A stretch of DNA of 64,000 bases from Legionella sp. (GTDB taxonomy: Bacteria; Pseudomonadota; Gammaproteobacteria; Legionellales; Legionellaceae): contig PEQM01000041.1 in the NCBI GenBank assembly GCA_002786205.1, positions 1 to 64,000 of the forward strand, given 5' to 3'. Positions 40,727-50,790 of this stretch are shown piece by piece (the stretch's first letter is position 1; each line of letters starts with the position of its first letter). The notes under the pieces are model-generated. The model was not told the origin of the DNA, made no database searches, and worked only from the letters and a program-made list of their open reading frames with translations. A program made the translations under genes and the position numbers.

Positions 40727-41668
40727 CTAATTGATTTCATTTACGAACCACTGCACGGTACGTGCAATACCATCAGCAGAACGAACCGGAGGAACCCAAC
40801 CCAAATCATTTTTAATTTTATTATTACTCACTTCTAAAGAACCCAAAAGACGTGTACTTATCTGAGATAAGCCTAACAAATTAAATAAAAATAACAAACC
40901 TGGGATTTTAAATAAACGCGGATTTTTATTCATGTTTTGAGCAATGCAGGCCAAAAGATTAGGTAAAGACCAGGACTCATCATCAGAGACAATATAAATT
41001 TGATTAGCAGCCCTTGCATCTTCCAGAACAGCCAAAACTGCCGAAATTAAATTATCAATAAAGACAAAAGTTCGCTTGTTATTGATACCGGAAAAAGGAA
41101 GAGGAAAGCCTCTGTTAACCAACTGCATCATTTTCAAAAAGTTGGCTTTCACTCCCGGCCCAAAGACAAGGGAAGGTCGCAAAATAACCACATCCATCGT
41201 GGTATTTAAACTTAAGGCCAATAATTGTTGCTCCGCAAGATATTTACTTTTCCCATAAGGATCGGTAGGAATTGCTTCTTGCTGCTCAGTAAAAAAGGAG
41301 CCTTCAGCGGTCATTTCACCATTCACTTTAATAGAACTCATGAAAATAAAGCGTTTCACTCCACATTGGGCGGCTTGTTGTGCTAAATGCAGAGCGGGAG
41401 CAGTATTCACTTTACAAAAATTTTTTGTATCTAAACTGGTTTCCATCACATGAACTTTTGCGGCCAGGTAGATAACAATCTCCACATCATGCAAAAAAGC
41501 AGTCCAATCAATCAATTGCTCCAGATCACCAACCACTATTTGCTCTACCTTTAAAGCCTCTTGATAGGTTCTGACGGCACCAATAACTTTGTGGCCTAAA
41601 CTGATTAATTCAGGGATTAAATGCTTTCCAATAAAGCCCGTTGCACCAGTAACTAATATACGAGACAT
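40727..41668 (-). CDS. NAD-dependent epimerase/dehydratase (WbpV/4-reductase-like)
   Basis: ILVTGATGFIGKHLIPELI; YGKSKYLAEQQLL; adjacent to WecA/WbpL-like transferase. Confidence 0.88.
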   Translation of the reverse strand: MSRILVTGATGFIGKHLIPELISLGHKVIGAVRTYQEALKVEQIVVGDLEQLIDWTAFLHDVEIVIYLAAKVHVMETSLDTKNFCKVNTAPALHLAQQAAQCGVKRFIFMSSIKVNGEMTAEGSFFTEQQEAIPTDPYGKSKYLAEQQLLALSLNTTMDVVILRPSLVFGPGVKANFLKMMQLVNRGFPLPFSGINNKRTFVFIDNLISAVLAVLEDARAANQIYIVSDDESWSLPNLLACIAQNMNKNPRLFKIPGLLFLFNLLGLSQISTRLLGSLEVSNNKIKNDLGWVPPVRSADGIARTVQWFVNEIN

Positions 41669-41692
41669 AGTACCCTTATAAAAAAATAATAC

Positions 41693-42886
41693 TTATTGAC
41701 CTATGGTATTTTTAGCTTTTTCATCTAATAAGTATCGATATTCATCTATTAATAATTGATTAAAATAATGACTGTCAAACTCTCGCTGAGCCCGCTCTTT
41801 TGCTTTTATCCCCATCCTTTTTCTGACGTCCTCATTGCTCAGCAAATACTCTAAAGCCTGACTTAATCGCAAGGCATCACGAGGCGGGACTAAAATACCG
41901 GTTTCCCCATCAATTACAGCATCTTTAAGCCCATAAATATCAGTTCCGATAACAGGCAGTTCCATAGCGCCAGCTTCAATGACAACGGTACCAAATCCCT
42001 CTCTATAGCTAGGCAAACATAATACCGTACTAATAGCCATAAATTGTTCTGGCTGCGGATGAAACCCGGTAAAAATTACTTTAGAGCCAAGATGCTGTTG
42101 TGCATAGCTGCGAACTTCCTGTTCTATGCCTTCATCAAAAGGACCGACCATTAATAAATAAGTCTCTTTTTCTTTTTGCACTAATTGCTTCATCGCATCA
42201 AATAACTCAATAATACCCTTTTCTTTATTCATTCTGCCAATAAAAATTATGATCCTGGCATGAAGATCTAGACCTAAAGACGTCTTTGTTTTTAGTCGCT
42301 CCGCTTCAGAAAAATTATTTAAATTAAAACGACGTGTATCTACCCCAGCTAAAGAGCCGCTACCAATCACCTTAATTTTTTCTGCTGGTATTATTTTATT
42401 TTGAATTAAAAACTCTCTCTGGCTTACGCTATCGGTATAAGAATAAGGATTTAACAAAGCAATCAGCCTATCGCTGTTTTTAACCAGCATCCTTTTAATT
42501 CCAGTCATAGTTACCCATGCCTGACCAGTAAAGGTATGAATACAAATTGACTGCTTCGATAATTTGGCAGCAATAGCGCACAATAATCCGGCTTTAGGCG
42601 TTGTGGAGTGGATAATATGGTATTGTCTTTCACGAAAGAGTTTCCATAATTTAAAAATACTAAGTACATCTGATACGAAACTAATTTTACGAGCAATAGT
42701 AATAGAACAAAACTCACACCCTTGGATAGCACTCATGCTATCTTTCATTTCATCATCGCTCGCGACAATTGAAACCATTGAGCCAGCCCTCACTAAAGTC
42801 TCCAACTGCTCTCTTAGCTGTGTAAAAACAAAAAATGGTATGGTTGATATTCGTGCTATCTTAATGTTTTCTAATTGTTTATTCAT
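41693..42886 (-). CDS. Glycosyltransferase family 4
   Basis: IIFIGRMNKEKGIIELFDAM; LCLPSYREGFGTVVIEAGAMELPVIGTDIYGLKDAV. Confidence 0.92.
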   Translation of the reverse strand: MNKQLENIKIARISTIPFFVFTQLREQLETLVRAGSMVSIVASDDEMKDSMSAIQGCEFCSITIARKISFVSDVLSIFKLWKLFRERQYHIIHSTTPKAGLLCAIAAKLSKQSICIHTFTGQAWVTMTGIKRMLVKNSDRLIALLNPYSYTDSVSQREFLIQNKIIPAEKIKVIGSGSLAGVDTRRFNLNNFSEAERLKTKTSLGLDLHARIIIFIGRMNKEKGIIELFDAMKQLVQKEKETYLLMVGPFDEGIEQEVRSYAQQHLGSKVIFTGFHPQPEQFMAISTVLCLPSYREGFGTVVIEAGAMELPVIGTDIYGLKDAVIDGETGILVPPRDALRLSQALEYLLSNEDVRKRMGIKAKERAQREFDSHYFNQLLIDEYRYLLDEKAKNTIGQ

Positions 42887-43060
42887 CTAATTGTACTGAC
42901 TATGTTCTTTAACATGACTCAAGCCTTTTTATATATTCATTTGTCCCCGTAACTAATAACTTCATTTGAAACTCTCACTAATAACGAATTTCATAGAAAA
43001 CAAAAAATTATTCATTTAATATTCACTAGAAGAACTTAATAGGAACGTCGAGGTATTACA

Positions 43061-44203
43061 TTACTCTCCTATGCTAGAAGTTACTCTCCATACATTCTGT
43101 TTAATATAATCTACATAACTTAAAACTATTCTAACAATATGTTTGGATACATGTAAGGATTCATAATCTTTTACCGAAGGAATTATTCTTTTATTTAAGT
43201 CAAAATGAGCAGTAACCAATGCAATCGAATCTAAAATGCGCTCTTTTTTCAAGCCACTCATCAGCACAGTACCGACATCCATGCCTTCCGGACGTTCATG
43301 AGAATTTCTAATGGTAATTGCTGGAAAATTCAAAACAGAGGCTTCTTCTGTTATTGTTCCACTATCAGAAAGTACACAAAAAGCATTTTGTTGTAATTTA
43401 ATATAATCAAAGAAACCCAAGGGCTTCACAAAGTGAATTAAAGGATGTTCATATGTGACTATCTGATCTTCTATCCGCTTTCTAGTTCGAGGATGGGTTG
43501 AAAAATAAAGAGGCAAATGATATTTATTAACAATTGCATGCAGACTTTCCATTAAATAATTTAAATTATCAGGATTATCAACGTTTTCTTCCCTGTGTGC
43601 GCTCACTACAATATATTGCTGCGCTTGTAAAGAATAGCGTTCCAAAACAGTAGAGCAAGAAATTTGGGATTGATAAAACTCCAGGATCTCAGGCATATGA
43701 GAACCTGTTTTGATAATTGTTTCAGGCTTTACGCCTTCTGATATTAAATAGCGTCTTGCATGTTCTGTAAGTACCATATTAATATCACTTAAATGATCTA
43801 CCACTTTACGATTTAATTCTTCTGGTACTCGCTGATCAAAACAACGATTACCTGCTTCCATATGAAAAACTGGAATCTTTCTTCTTTTTGCAGCAATGAC
43901 AGCAAGGCAGGTATTGGTATCACCATAAAGCATTAATGCATCAGGCTTGATTTGTTCAAACAACTCGTCAGACTTGGCTATTACATCCGCAATCGATTGA
44001 GCAGTAGATGCTTTTGAAATATTTAGAAAAAAATCAGGTTTTCTAATTCCTAAATCATCAAAAAAAATTTGATTCAATTCGTAATCATAATTTTGGCCCG
44101 AATGAACTAAAACATGCTCAACATGTCTATCTAATTCATCAATAACTCGGCTCATTTTAATTAATTCAGGGCGAGTCCCAACCAAGGTCATTACTTTAAG
44201 CAT
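43061..44203 (-). CDS. UDP-GlcNAc 2-epimerase-like, WbjD/FnlC type (UDP-L-FucNAc pathway)
   Basis: VGTRPELIKMSRVIDELDRHVEHVLVHSGQNYDYELN; adjacency to FnlA/FnlB homologues. Confidence 0.87.
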   Translation of the reverse strand: MLKVMTLVGTRPELIKMSRVIDELDRHVEHVLVHSGQNYDYELNQIFFDDLGIRKPDFFLNISKASTAQSIADVIAKSDELFEQIKPDALMLYGDTNTCLAVIAAKRRKIPVFHMEAGNRCFDQRVPEELNRKVVDHLSDINMVLTEHARRYLISEGVKPETIIKTGSHMPEILEFYQSQISCSTVLERYSLQAQQYIVVSAHREENVDNPDNLNYLMESLHAIVNKYHLPLYFSTHPRTRKRIEDQIVTYEHPLIHFVKPLGFFDYIKLQQNAFCVLSDSGTITEEASVLNFPAITIRNSHERPEGMDVGTVLMSGLKKERILDSIALVTAHFDLNKRIIPSVKDYESLHVSKHIVRIVLSYVDYIKQNVWRVTSSIGE

Positions 44204-45206
44204 CGAAAGCTTCCTGTATCAAATCCAACTTTAACAACAAGGCCTTTATTTGATCAATATTCAGGCGATTTGTATTGTGAGAGGTATAATCATTCATAGC
44301 TGAAACACGCGTCTCACCTTCTACAAAGTATTTTTTATAATTGAGATCGCGATTATCAGCCATAATACGGTAATATCGTCCCATATCTTCTGCTTTCGCC
44401 ATTTCTTCACGAGAAACTAAAGTCTCATAAAGCTTCTCGCCGTGCCGTGTCCCGATTAATTTCATCTTATTTGTGCTATTGAATAATTCCAACATTGCCT
44501 GACCTAAATCACGAATAGTTGAAGCAGGTGCTTTTTGAACAAAAATATCTCCAGGACGTGCATACTCAAAAGCATGTACAACTAAATCAACAGAATCTTC
44601 TAATGACATTAAAAAACGGGTCATTTCAGGATCAGTAATAGTAATGTCTTCATGTTTTTTAATTTGATTTATAAATAAAGGGATAACAGAACCCCGTGAT
44701 GCCATCACATTACCATAACGCGTCGCACAGATGATAGTTTCTTCAGGATTTAACACTCTTGATTTGGCAATGACAATTTTTTCTGCCATTGCTTTTGAAA
44801 TTCCCATCGCATTAACTGGATACACGGCTTTATCTGTACTTAAGACAATAATTCTTTTTACTTTGTGCGCAATTCCTGCATTTAAAACATTTTCAGTACC
44901 TAATACATTCGTTCTAACTGCTTCCATGGGATAAAATTCACAGGAAGGCACTTGTTTTAAAGCAGCCGCATGAAATACATAATCAACCCCAATCATCGCT
45001 TCAGATATCGATTCATAATTTCGCACATCACCAAGATAAAATTTAACTTTATCATTATTAAGCGCTAGGCGCATATCCTCTTGTTTTTTCTCATCACGAC
45101 TGAAAATGCGAATTTCTTTAACTTCCGTATTCAGAAAGCGTTTTAATACTGTATGGCCAAATGAACCGGTACCTCCGGTAATCATTAAGATTTTATCTTT
45201 AAACAT
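44196..45206 (-). CDS. Polysaccharide biosynthesis UDP-GlcNAc 4,6-dehydratase/5-epimerase, WbjB/FnlA type
   Basis: MFKDKILMITGGTGSFGHTVLKRFL; FHAAALKQVPSCEFYPMEAVRTNVLGTENVL; start trimmed to internal Met. Confidence 0.88.
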   Translation of the reverse strand: MFKDKILMITGGTGSFGHTVLKRFLNTEVKEIRIFSRDEKKQEDMRLALNNDKVKFYLGDVRNYESISEAMIGVDYVFHAAALKQVPSCEFYPMEAVRTNVLGTENVLNAGIAHKVKRIIVLSTDKAVYPVNAMGISKAMAEKIVIAKSRVLNPEETIICATRYGNVMASRGSVIPLFINQIKKHEDITITDPEMTRFLMSLEDSVDLVVHAFEYARPGDIFVQKAPASTIRDLGQAMLELFNSTNKMKLIGTRHGEKLYETLVSREEMAKAEDMGRYYRIMADNRDLNYKKYFVEGETRVSAMNDYTSHNTNRLNIDQIKALLLKLDLIQEAFDA

Positions 45207-46080
45207 AGCTTGCCTCATGATTTTTTGTCTCATACATTTTTTCTACTAACCCATCCCAGCAAGGAACTGCATAGCCTGTAGCTTGCTGAAAACGATTTCC
45301 ACAAAGAACTCTATTTATTTTTAAAGACTCATCAGGAATAATGATAATATTTTTGTTATATCGCTGAGCGACTAAATTTAAAAGTTCAAATTTACTAATC
45401 GGTTGAGAAGCAACCTGATACAGCCCATATAAAGACTGATTTGGTAAAACAAAATCATGTATTACTCTAGCCAATTCAACAGTAGGCAAGCCGGAATACA
45501 TGGCATGAGTATATCCGTTAACACTATCCTTTTGCGACAAAAACCAATCAATTAAAGCATAATTACTAGCCAGTTCGTGCCCAATAATCGATGTTCGAAG
45601 TGTAATCACATGAGTTTTATCCTTTACTTCACCAATAAATTTAGATTTTCCATATAAATCTTCCGCATCAGATACATCAGACTCCAAATATTGGCCTTCT
45701 TTTTTTCCTGAAAAAACGCAATCGGTACTCACATGAATTAATCTAGCGCCAGAAAGAGCGCAAATATTGGCTAATTGATGAGGAAAAAGAGCGTTAATCG
45801 GCAAAATAGTTAATGGATCATTTGCTTTTGCAAGTTGCTTTATTAAACCAATACAATTAATCACACAATCGGGTTTAATCCGAGCCATAAGATTAATTAA
45901 TTCATCCTGCTTAAGCACATCAATATTAGCAATCAGATTATCACGATCTTCAGCAGCAAAAAGAGATAAGGAGCGCGTATCCCGTAAAGTCCCCCAAGTA
46001 TCATAAACTTTATTTTGTCGAAAATAATTATATACCATGCTACCTAACATCCCCGTAACACCCAGCACTAATATTTTCAT
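45199..46080 (-). CDS. SDR/RmlD-like reductase, WbjC/FnlB type
   Basis: MKILVLGVTGMLGSMVYNYF; LIHVSTDCVFSGKKEGQYLESD; gene order. Confidence 0.86.
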   Translation of the reverse strand: MKILVLGVTGMLGSMVYNYFRQNKVYDTWGTLRDTRSLSLFAAEDRDNLIANIDVLKQDELINLMARIKPDCVINCIGLIKQLAKANDPLTILPINALFPHQLANICALSGARLIHVSTDCVFSGKKEGQYLESDVSDAEDLYGKSKFIGEVKDKTHVITLRTSIIGHELASNYALIDWFLSQKDSVNGYTHAMYSGLPTVELARVIHDFVLPNQSLYGLYQVASQPISKFELLNLVAQRYNKNIIIIPDESLKINRVLCGNRFQQATGYAVPCWDGLVEKMYETKNHEASYV

Positions 46081-47321
46081 ACGTGAGTCTCCTTCAGTCG
46101 TTTTTCAAATAGCTCTATTAGCCTTAAGCATTGAGTATCCATTTCATAATGTTTAAGAAAATAAGCACGACCTGCATTACCCATTTTCTCTCGTTCAAAA
46201 AAGGGCAGATCATAAATGAATTTGATATTATTTGCGAGTTCTTCTGCATTTTCAGCAGCAGAAACCATACCTGCTTTTGCTTCTTTTATAATCCGTGCAC
46301 CTTCACCATCCAACGAAGCTATAATGGGTTTAGCTGATGCCAAATAAGCTTGAATTTTAGAAGGAATAGTATGGGTGAAAATCTCATTTTTTTTAAGGGT
46401 AACCAGTAAGGCGGAGGCTAAAGAAAAAATAGCAGGCATTAATTCAATAGGATAGCGTCCGGCAAGTACCACATTAGTCATTTTTTTTTCCATCAAAAAA
46501 TCATGAGCCCAATTTAGTTGACTACCACTACCCACTAAAACAATTCTAATCATATTGTTGTCTTTTAAATATTCAGCAGCAGCAAGAATGGTTTCTATGG
46601 CTTGAGCAGTGCCTATGTTGCCAGCAAACACAATACAAAAATAGGACGATAACAAATGATGTAACTCAGGGGGTAAGGCAGCTTTTTCTGACTGGGGATA
46701 GTAGTCAACCACTGAATTAGGATAATAAAATATTTTATCCTTTCTTGTTAACGTGCTAATAATAGGAATAAATGCTTCTGATTGCACTAAGAGAGTATCA
46801 GCAAAAAAATAAATAGACTTTACTAAAAAACGAAGAGCACTGTACACTGTTTTATTAAGCGAATAGCCTGCTGCCCGAACACTCTCTGGCCAGAGATCTT
46901 GCACCCAAATCGTTAAATGGGACTTAAGTTGCCATTTTAAAAAAATTGCAGGAATTGCAGCAGTAATAGGTGATAATCCAAACATAAAAATCATATCAAA
47001 ACTTTTATGCCGCTTGATAAAAGAAAAAGTGTATTTAACTCCAAAAAAAACGAATGATAAATAATTTAAAATTAAATTTTTATACCCGCCATTTTTTCTA
47101 GGCCGCAAGGGCACTCTATATATAGAAATACCTTTATAATTGTCTTTGTCGACACCTTGATATTGATAACCAGGATAAATATCTCCATCTGGATAATTGG
47201 GTTTTCCAGTATAAACTGTAACTTTATGCCCTTGCTCTTGTAGTTTTAATGCCAACTCATTAATAATAAAATACTCTGGCCAAAAATATTGACTAACAAT
47301 TAAAATATTCAAAGAAATCAA
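46077..47321 (-). CDS. Glycosyltransferase family 4, WbuB-like (putative L-FucNAc transferase)
   Basis: ILIVSQYFWPEYFIINELALKLQEQGHKVTVYTGKPNYPDG; gene directly upstream of FnlB/A/C homologues. Confidence 0.87.
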   Translation of the reverse strand: MISLNILIVSQYFWPEYFIINELALKLQEQGHKVTVYTGKPNYPDGDIYPGYQYQGVDKDNYKGISIYRVPLRPRKNGGYKNLILNYLSFVFFGVKYTFSFIKRHKSFDMIFMFGLSPITAAIPAIFLKWQLKSHLTIWVQDLWPESVRAAGYSLNKTVYSALRFLVKSIYFFADTLLVQSEAFIPIISTLTRKDKIFYYPNSVVDYYPQSEKAALPPELHHLLSSYFCIVFAGNIGTAQAIETILAAAEYLKDNNMIRIVLVGSGSQLNWAHDFLMEKKMTNVVLAGRYPIELMPAIFSLASALLVTLKKNEIFTHTIPSKIQAYLASAKPIIASLDGEGARIIKEAKAGMVSAAENAEELANNIKFIYDLPFFEREKMGNAGRAYFLKHYEMDTQCLRLIELFEKRLKETHV

Positions 47322-47604
47322 ACCTCCACTATAACTGCTCGCCCCTATTAGAGCTCATCTCCCTTCACGCAAAAGAAATTTAGAGAAAGATGGAGAAAAA
47401 AGGGAAAATATTTACCTTTTCTTGCTGAAATCTATTGCCAACATTTTCCATCACTCATTATATAAATTTTCGAACCCAGTGCAAATATGGTATCTAAAAG
47501 ATATTTTCAGACTGATAAAGATCATCCAAGCGAAAATTGTATTTTTTCAGGTTCCTTTTAAATATGGGGGGCATGCTCGAATCTGGTGTATGTAAAAAAT
47601 AAAT

Positions 47605-47674
47605 TAGGTGGCATATCCTGTTGATTGTTCTTGCGAAACATAATCAACAAAAGGAAATACGCCATAAAGGATTG
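47605..47674 (+). repeat. Left ~70 bp inverted repeat of an IS256-type remnant unit
   Basis: taggtggcatatcctgttgattgttcttgcgaaacataatcaac... matches the reverse complement of 49147-49216 at roughly 60 of 70 positions by eye. Confidence 0.9.
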
Positions 47675-47975
47675 TAATCTGAAAGAAGCTCCTACACCAG
47701 CTAAAAAAATTGCAAATCCATTAACCGAGTTATTAAGGAATCGAGCTCGTGATTTAATTAAGCAAGCGGTTAAAGCAGAGCTTAGTACCATATTATCTGA
47801 ATATGAAGATTTAAAATTAATTGACGGTAGACAAGCTATTGTACGTAATGGTTATTTGCCGGAAAGAACCATTCAAACAGATATTAATGATATCACAGTT
47901 AAGGTTCCCAAAGCTAGAGATCGGAGTGGCTCTGGGATTCATTTTCAACGCTTTGAATACACTGCAAAAATGTAA
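47625..47975 (+). pseudogene. IS256-family transposase, truncated N-terminal remnant
   Basis: NPLTELLRNRARDLIKQAVKAELSTILSEYEDLKLIDGRQAIVRNGYLPERTIQTDINDITVKVPKARDRSGSGIHF is the IS256 N-terminus; a frameshift follows and the catalytic part is missing. Confidence 0.88.
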
Positions 47976-48109
47976 TAAAAGTATAAGGAGGAAAAACTCC
48001 ATATCACTTAAATATTTTTTAGCGAATGTCAAGAAAGTATTTCATACGGTAACTCTACGTGTTTGCCTGTATTTATTTACTTTGCGGTTGATGGATTATA
48101 CAATTAATA

Positions 48110-49144
48110 GTGATAAAAACTAATGGACCATGTTGGATGCGTCAAAGAAATTCGATTATTATCATCTCTATATTATATGTTTTAGGATGCTTAGCAATTC
48201 CTCTATGGAATTATATTAATACAACTATGTTACGATTTAAAATTTATCACATAGGCCCGAAGGTACTGGTTTTACTATTAATAATTTTTTTTGTTTGTCT
48301 CTTATTTGTACTATTGATAACATTTAATGTCAACCGTAACATACATAGCTATAAAAAGGAAATATCTATTGCGTTCTTCTCGATTTTCATGATGTTAACA
48401 TCGTGGAGTCTTATATTTTTTATTACCAAAACCGAAAGAAATACAATTGACCTCAACTGGCTAAAAGCTATTCGCATGCAAAACCTGCCACCAATTAGCT
48501 ACAATAAAATTTTTAATAAGGAACAATACAGACGGATGCCAATTACTAATATGGATGATTTTTATAAAGTTGCAAACAGTGAATTTAATCGGTATCAAAG
48601 TGAATTAAGTACAACTTGGAGCATTCAGTCTCCTCAACTATTAAAAACATTATTTTTTATGAACTTGGTTTCAAATATGTGGGGTTACGGAAATAAAATT
48701 GCAATCAATAAAAGCGGATGTGTTGAGAATAATGAAGATACCTTGTTTCAAACAATAATAGTAGAACCACTTATCATTAAACACTATCTTAAAACAAAGA
48801 TCGGATGCTGTATTGATTCTGCTCGATTTTTAAGTTTTTTACTGGAAAGGGCTCAAATTAAAAATAGATTGGTTTTAAATCCAGGTCATATCTTTAATGA
48901 GGCGTTTATTGATGGTAAATGGATGGCCTTTGACGCAACAGTAAATTTTTGGTGGCATACAAGTTGGGAAAAAATACAAAATGAACCTTTAGGCACGCCA
49001 ATAGATGTGACTATTTTTCCCCATAAAAATTTAATTACTAACGATGATTTTTACCGTGAAAAAATAGGGGCATTCCAGCTTTCTCTACTTTTACAAGCAG
49101 CGTATAAATACTCTAAGGATATAAAATATCCCAAGAGAGTATGA
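48110..49144 (+). CDS. Membrane protein with transglutaminase-like domain
   Basis: Three N-terminal hydrophobic segments; GCCIDSARFLSFLLERAQIKNRLV (Cys), PGHIFNEAFIDGKW (His), AFDATVNFWW (Asp). Confidence 0.78.
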   Translation: MIKTNGPCWMRQRNSIIIISILYVLGCLAIPLWNYINTTMLRFKIYHIGPKVLVLLLIIFFVCLLFVLLITFNVNRNIHSYKKEISIAFFSIFMMLTSWSLIFFITKTERNTIDLNWLKAIRMQNLPPISYNKIFNKEQYRRMPITNMDDFYKVANSEFNRYQSELSTTWSIQSPQLLKTLFFMNLVSNMWGYGNKIAINKSGCVENNEDTLFQTIIVEPLIIKHYLKTKIGCCIDSARFLSFLLERAQIKNRLVLNPGHIFNEAFIDGKWMAFDATVNFWWHTSWEKIQNEPLGTPIDVTIFPHKNLITNDDFYREKIGAFQLSLLLQAAYKYSKDIKYPKRV

Positions 49145-49146
49145 AA

Positions 49147-49216
49147 CCATCCTTCATGGTGTATTTCCTTTGTTGATTTTTGTTCCGCAAGAACAATCAA
49201 CAGAATACGCCACCTA
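49147..49216 (-). repeat. Right ~70 bp inverted repeat, partner of 47605-47674
   Basis: Reverse complement taggtggcgtattctgttgattgttcttgcggaacaaaaatcaac.... Confidence 0.9.
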
Positions 49217-49371
49217 TTTTAATTTGTCATATACCGCTTTTGACTATAACTCTAAAATTTCTTATTTTCGATAACATTTCTTTTGAGGCAACTCGTTACA
49301 CCACAAATCAATTTATTAACATCTAAGCCTATAGTATAATCGGAAAATATAAAATACTTCTCTTAACTACA

Positions 49372-50616
49372 GTGAAAAACCCCTTTCTGATGAATATCCT
49401 GGTAGCAATATCAGGTACGACAATCGCGCAACTGCTCCCCATTCTAATTACTCCACTTTTAACTAGATTATATTCTCCTACTGATTTTGGAATTTTTTCA
49501 TTATACTTAGGAATAGTTTCTATCTGCTCAGTAATCGTTTCTGCGCGTTATGAACTCGCTATTATGCAATCAAAATCAGATAAGGAGGCTATTAACGTCA
49601 CTTCTATTGCTGTATTTTTTACTTTTCTAAATTCTCTTTTGCTTTTATTTTTAATTTACCTGCTTAAAGGCCATATTTTGCAGTGGCTAGGAAATCATGT
49701 GGCCAAACATGATTGGCTGTATCTAATACCCATATGTGTAGGCCTTACAGGCTTAAGTCAAATCTTTAGTTACTGGTACTACAGGAAAAAGCTTTTTACT
49801 AAAGTTGCTATAGCAAAAACTGCTCAGGGTATAGGTTTGTCCTTAACACAAACTGGATTAAACTCCCATATTTTTTCTTTTGGATTAATTTGGGGGCATA
49901 TTATCGGCGCACTTACCTCGGTAATGTATTTATTATACAGTTTATGGGGAAATCATAAATCACTACTGGGCTCTGTTTCTAAAAATCGATTACTTAAATT
50001 TTTATATAAATATAAAAACTATCCAATGTACTCTTTATGGGGTGCTTTACTTGATGCAGTTGCAATCCAAGTGCCTATTTTTATGCTTAATAAATACTAC
50101 GATTCGAATACAACGGGGATTTTCAGCCTAACCTTTAGAACATTAAATCTGCCAATGACCTTAATATCAACATCTATTTCTCAAGTTTTATTTCAAAAAA
50201 TCTCCGAACTCAATCAAACAGAACAAGACTCGGCATCTAAACTCATAATAAAGTTGTTTAGTATTTTAGTGGGAATATCAATCCCGTTAATTTTTATCTT
50301 ATTTTTTTGGGGAGAGAATTTATTTTCCATGGTTTTTGGTTCAGAATGGGAAGTTGCAGGTAAGTATGCATCCATTCTTATATTTGCTGTTGCCATAAGA
50401 TTCTCAGTGAGTCCTTTAAGTACCGTTTTAGCGCTAAATCATAACTTAAAAATTGGCTTTCTATGGCAGGCGACCTATTTTTGCACAATTATTTGTACCT
50501 TATACAGTGCTCGTGGATATAATATCGAAATATTTATTACTATATTTGTAATCCATGAGCTTATTCTCTATTTACTTTATCTTTTTCTTATTATTAAAGG
50601 AACAAAAAGATGCTAA
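49372..50616 (+). CDS. Polysaccharide flippase, Wzx-like
   Basis: 414 aa, many TM segments; GTTIAQLLPILITPLLTRLYSPTDFGIFSLYLGIVSI is typical of Wzx/LPS translocases. GTG start. Confidence 0.9.
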   Translation: MKNPFLMNILVAISGTTIAQLLPILITPLLTRLYSPTDFGIFSLYLGIVSICSVIVSARYELAIMQSKSDKEAINVTSIAVFFTFLNSLLLLFLIYLLKGHILQWLGNHVAKHDWLYLIPICVGLTGLSQIFSYWYYRKKLFTKVAIAKTAQGIGLSLTQTGLNSHIFSFGLIWGHIIGALTSVMYLLYSLWGNHKSLLGSVSKNRLLKFLYKYKNYPMYSLWGALLDAVAIQVPIFMLNKYYDSNTTGIFSLTFRTLNLPMTLISTSISQVLFQKISELNQTEQDSASKLIIKLFSILVGISIPLIFILFFWGENLFSMVFGSEWEVAGKYASILIFAVAIRFSVSPLSTVLALNHNLKIGFLWQATYFCTIICTLYSARGYNIEIFITIFVIHELILYLLYLFLIIKGTKRC

Positions 50617-50790
50617 CAGATAAAATTATATCCTTACAACCAATGGCCTTAACTTAAAGATTGTGAGTGTTAGCAAAACAAACTATAGTTACGGGTGCGA
50701 TCCAATGTGTGATGAGGTGTTAGGAGAGAAAGTCATTTTTGTTTTTCCTTTACTCAAATTGAACAGTAGTATTAAATTAAAGAGGGTGTT

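Noticed and set aside
47570-47600. gctcgaatctggtgt as a possible tRNA T-arm
   Set aside because: No matching acceptor, D or anticodon stems nearby.
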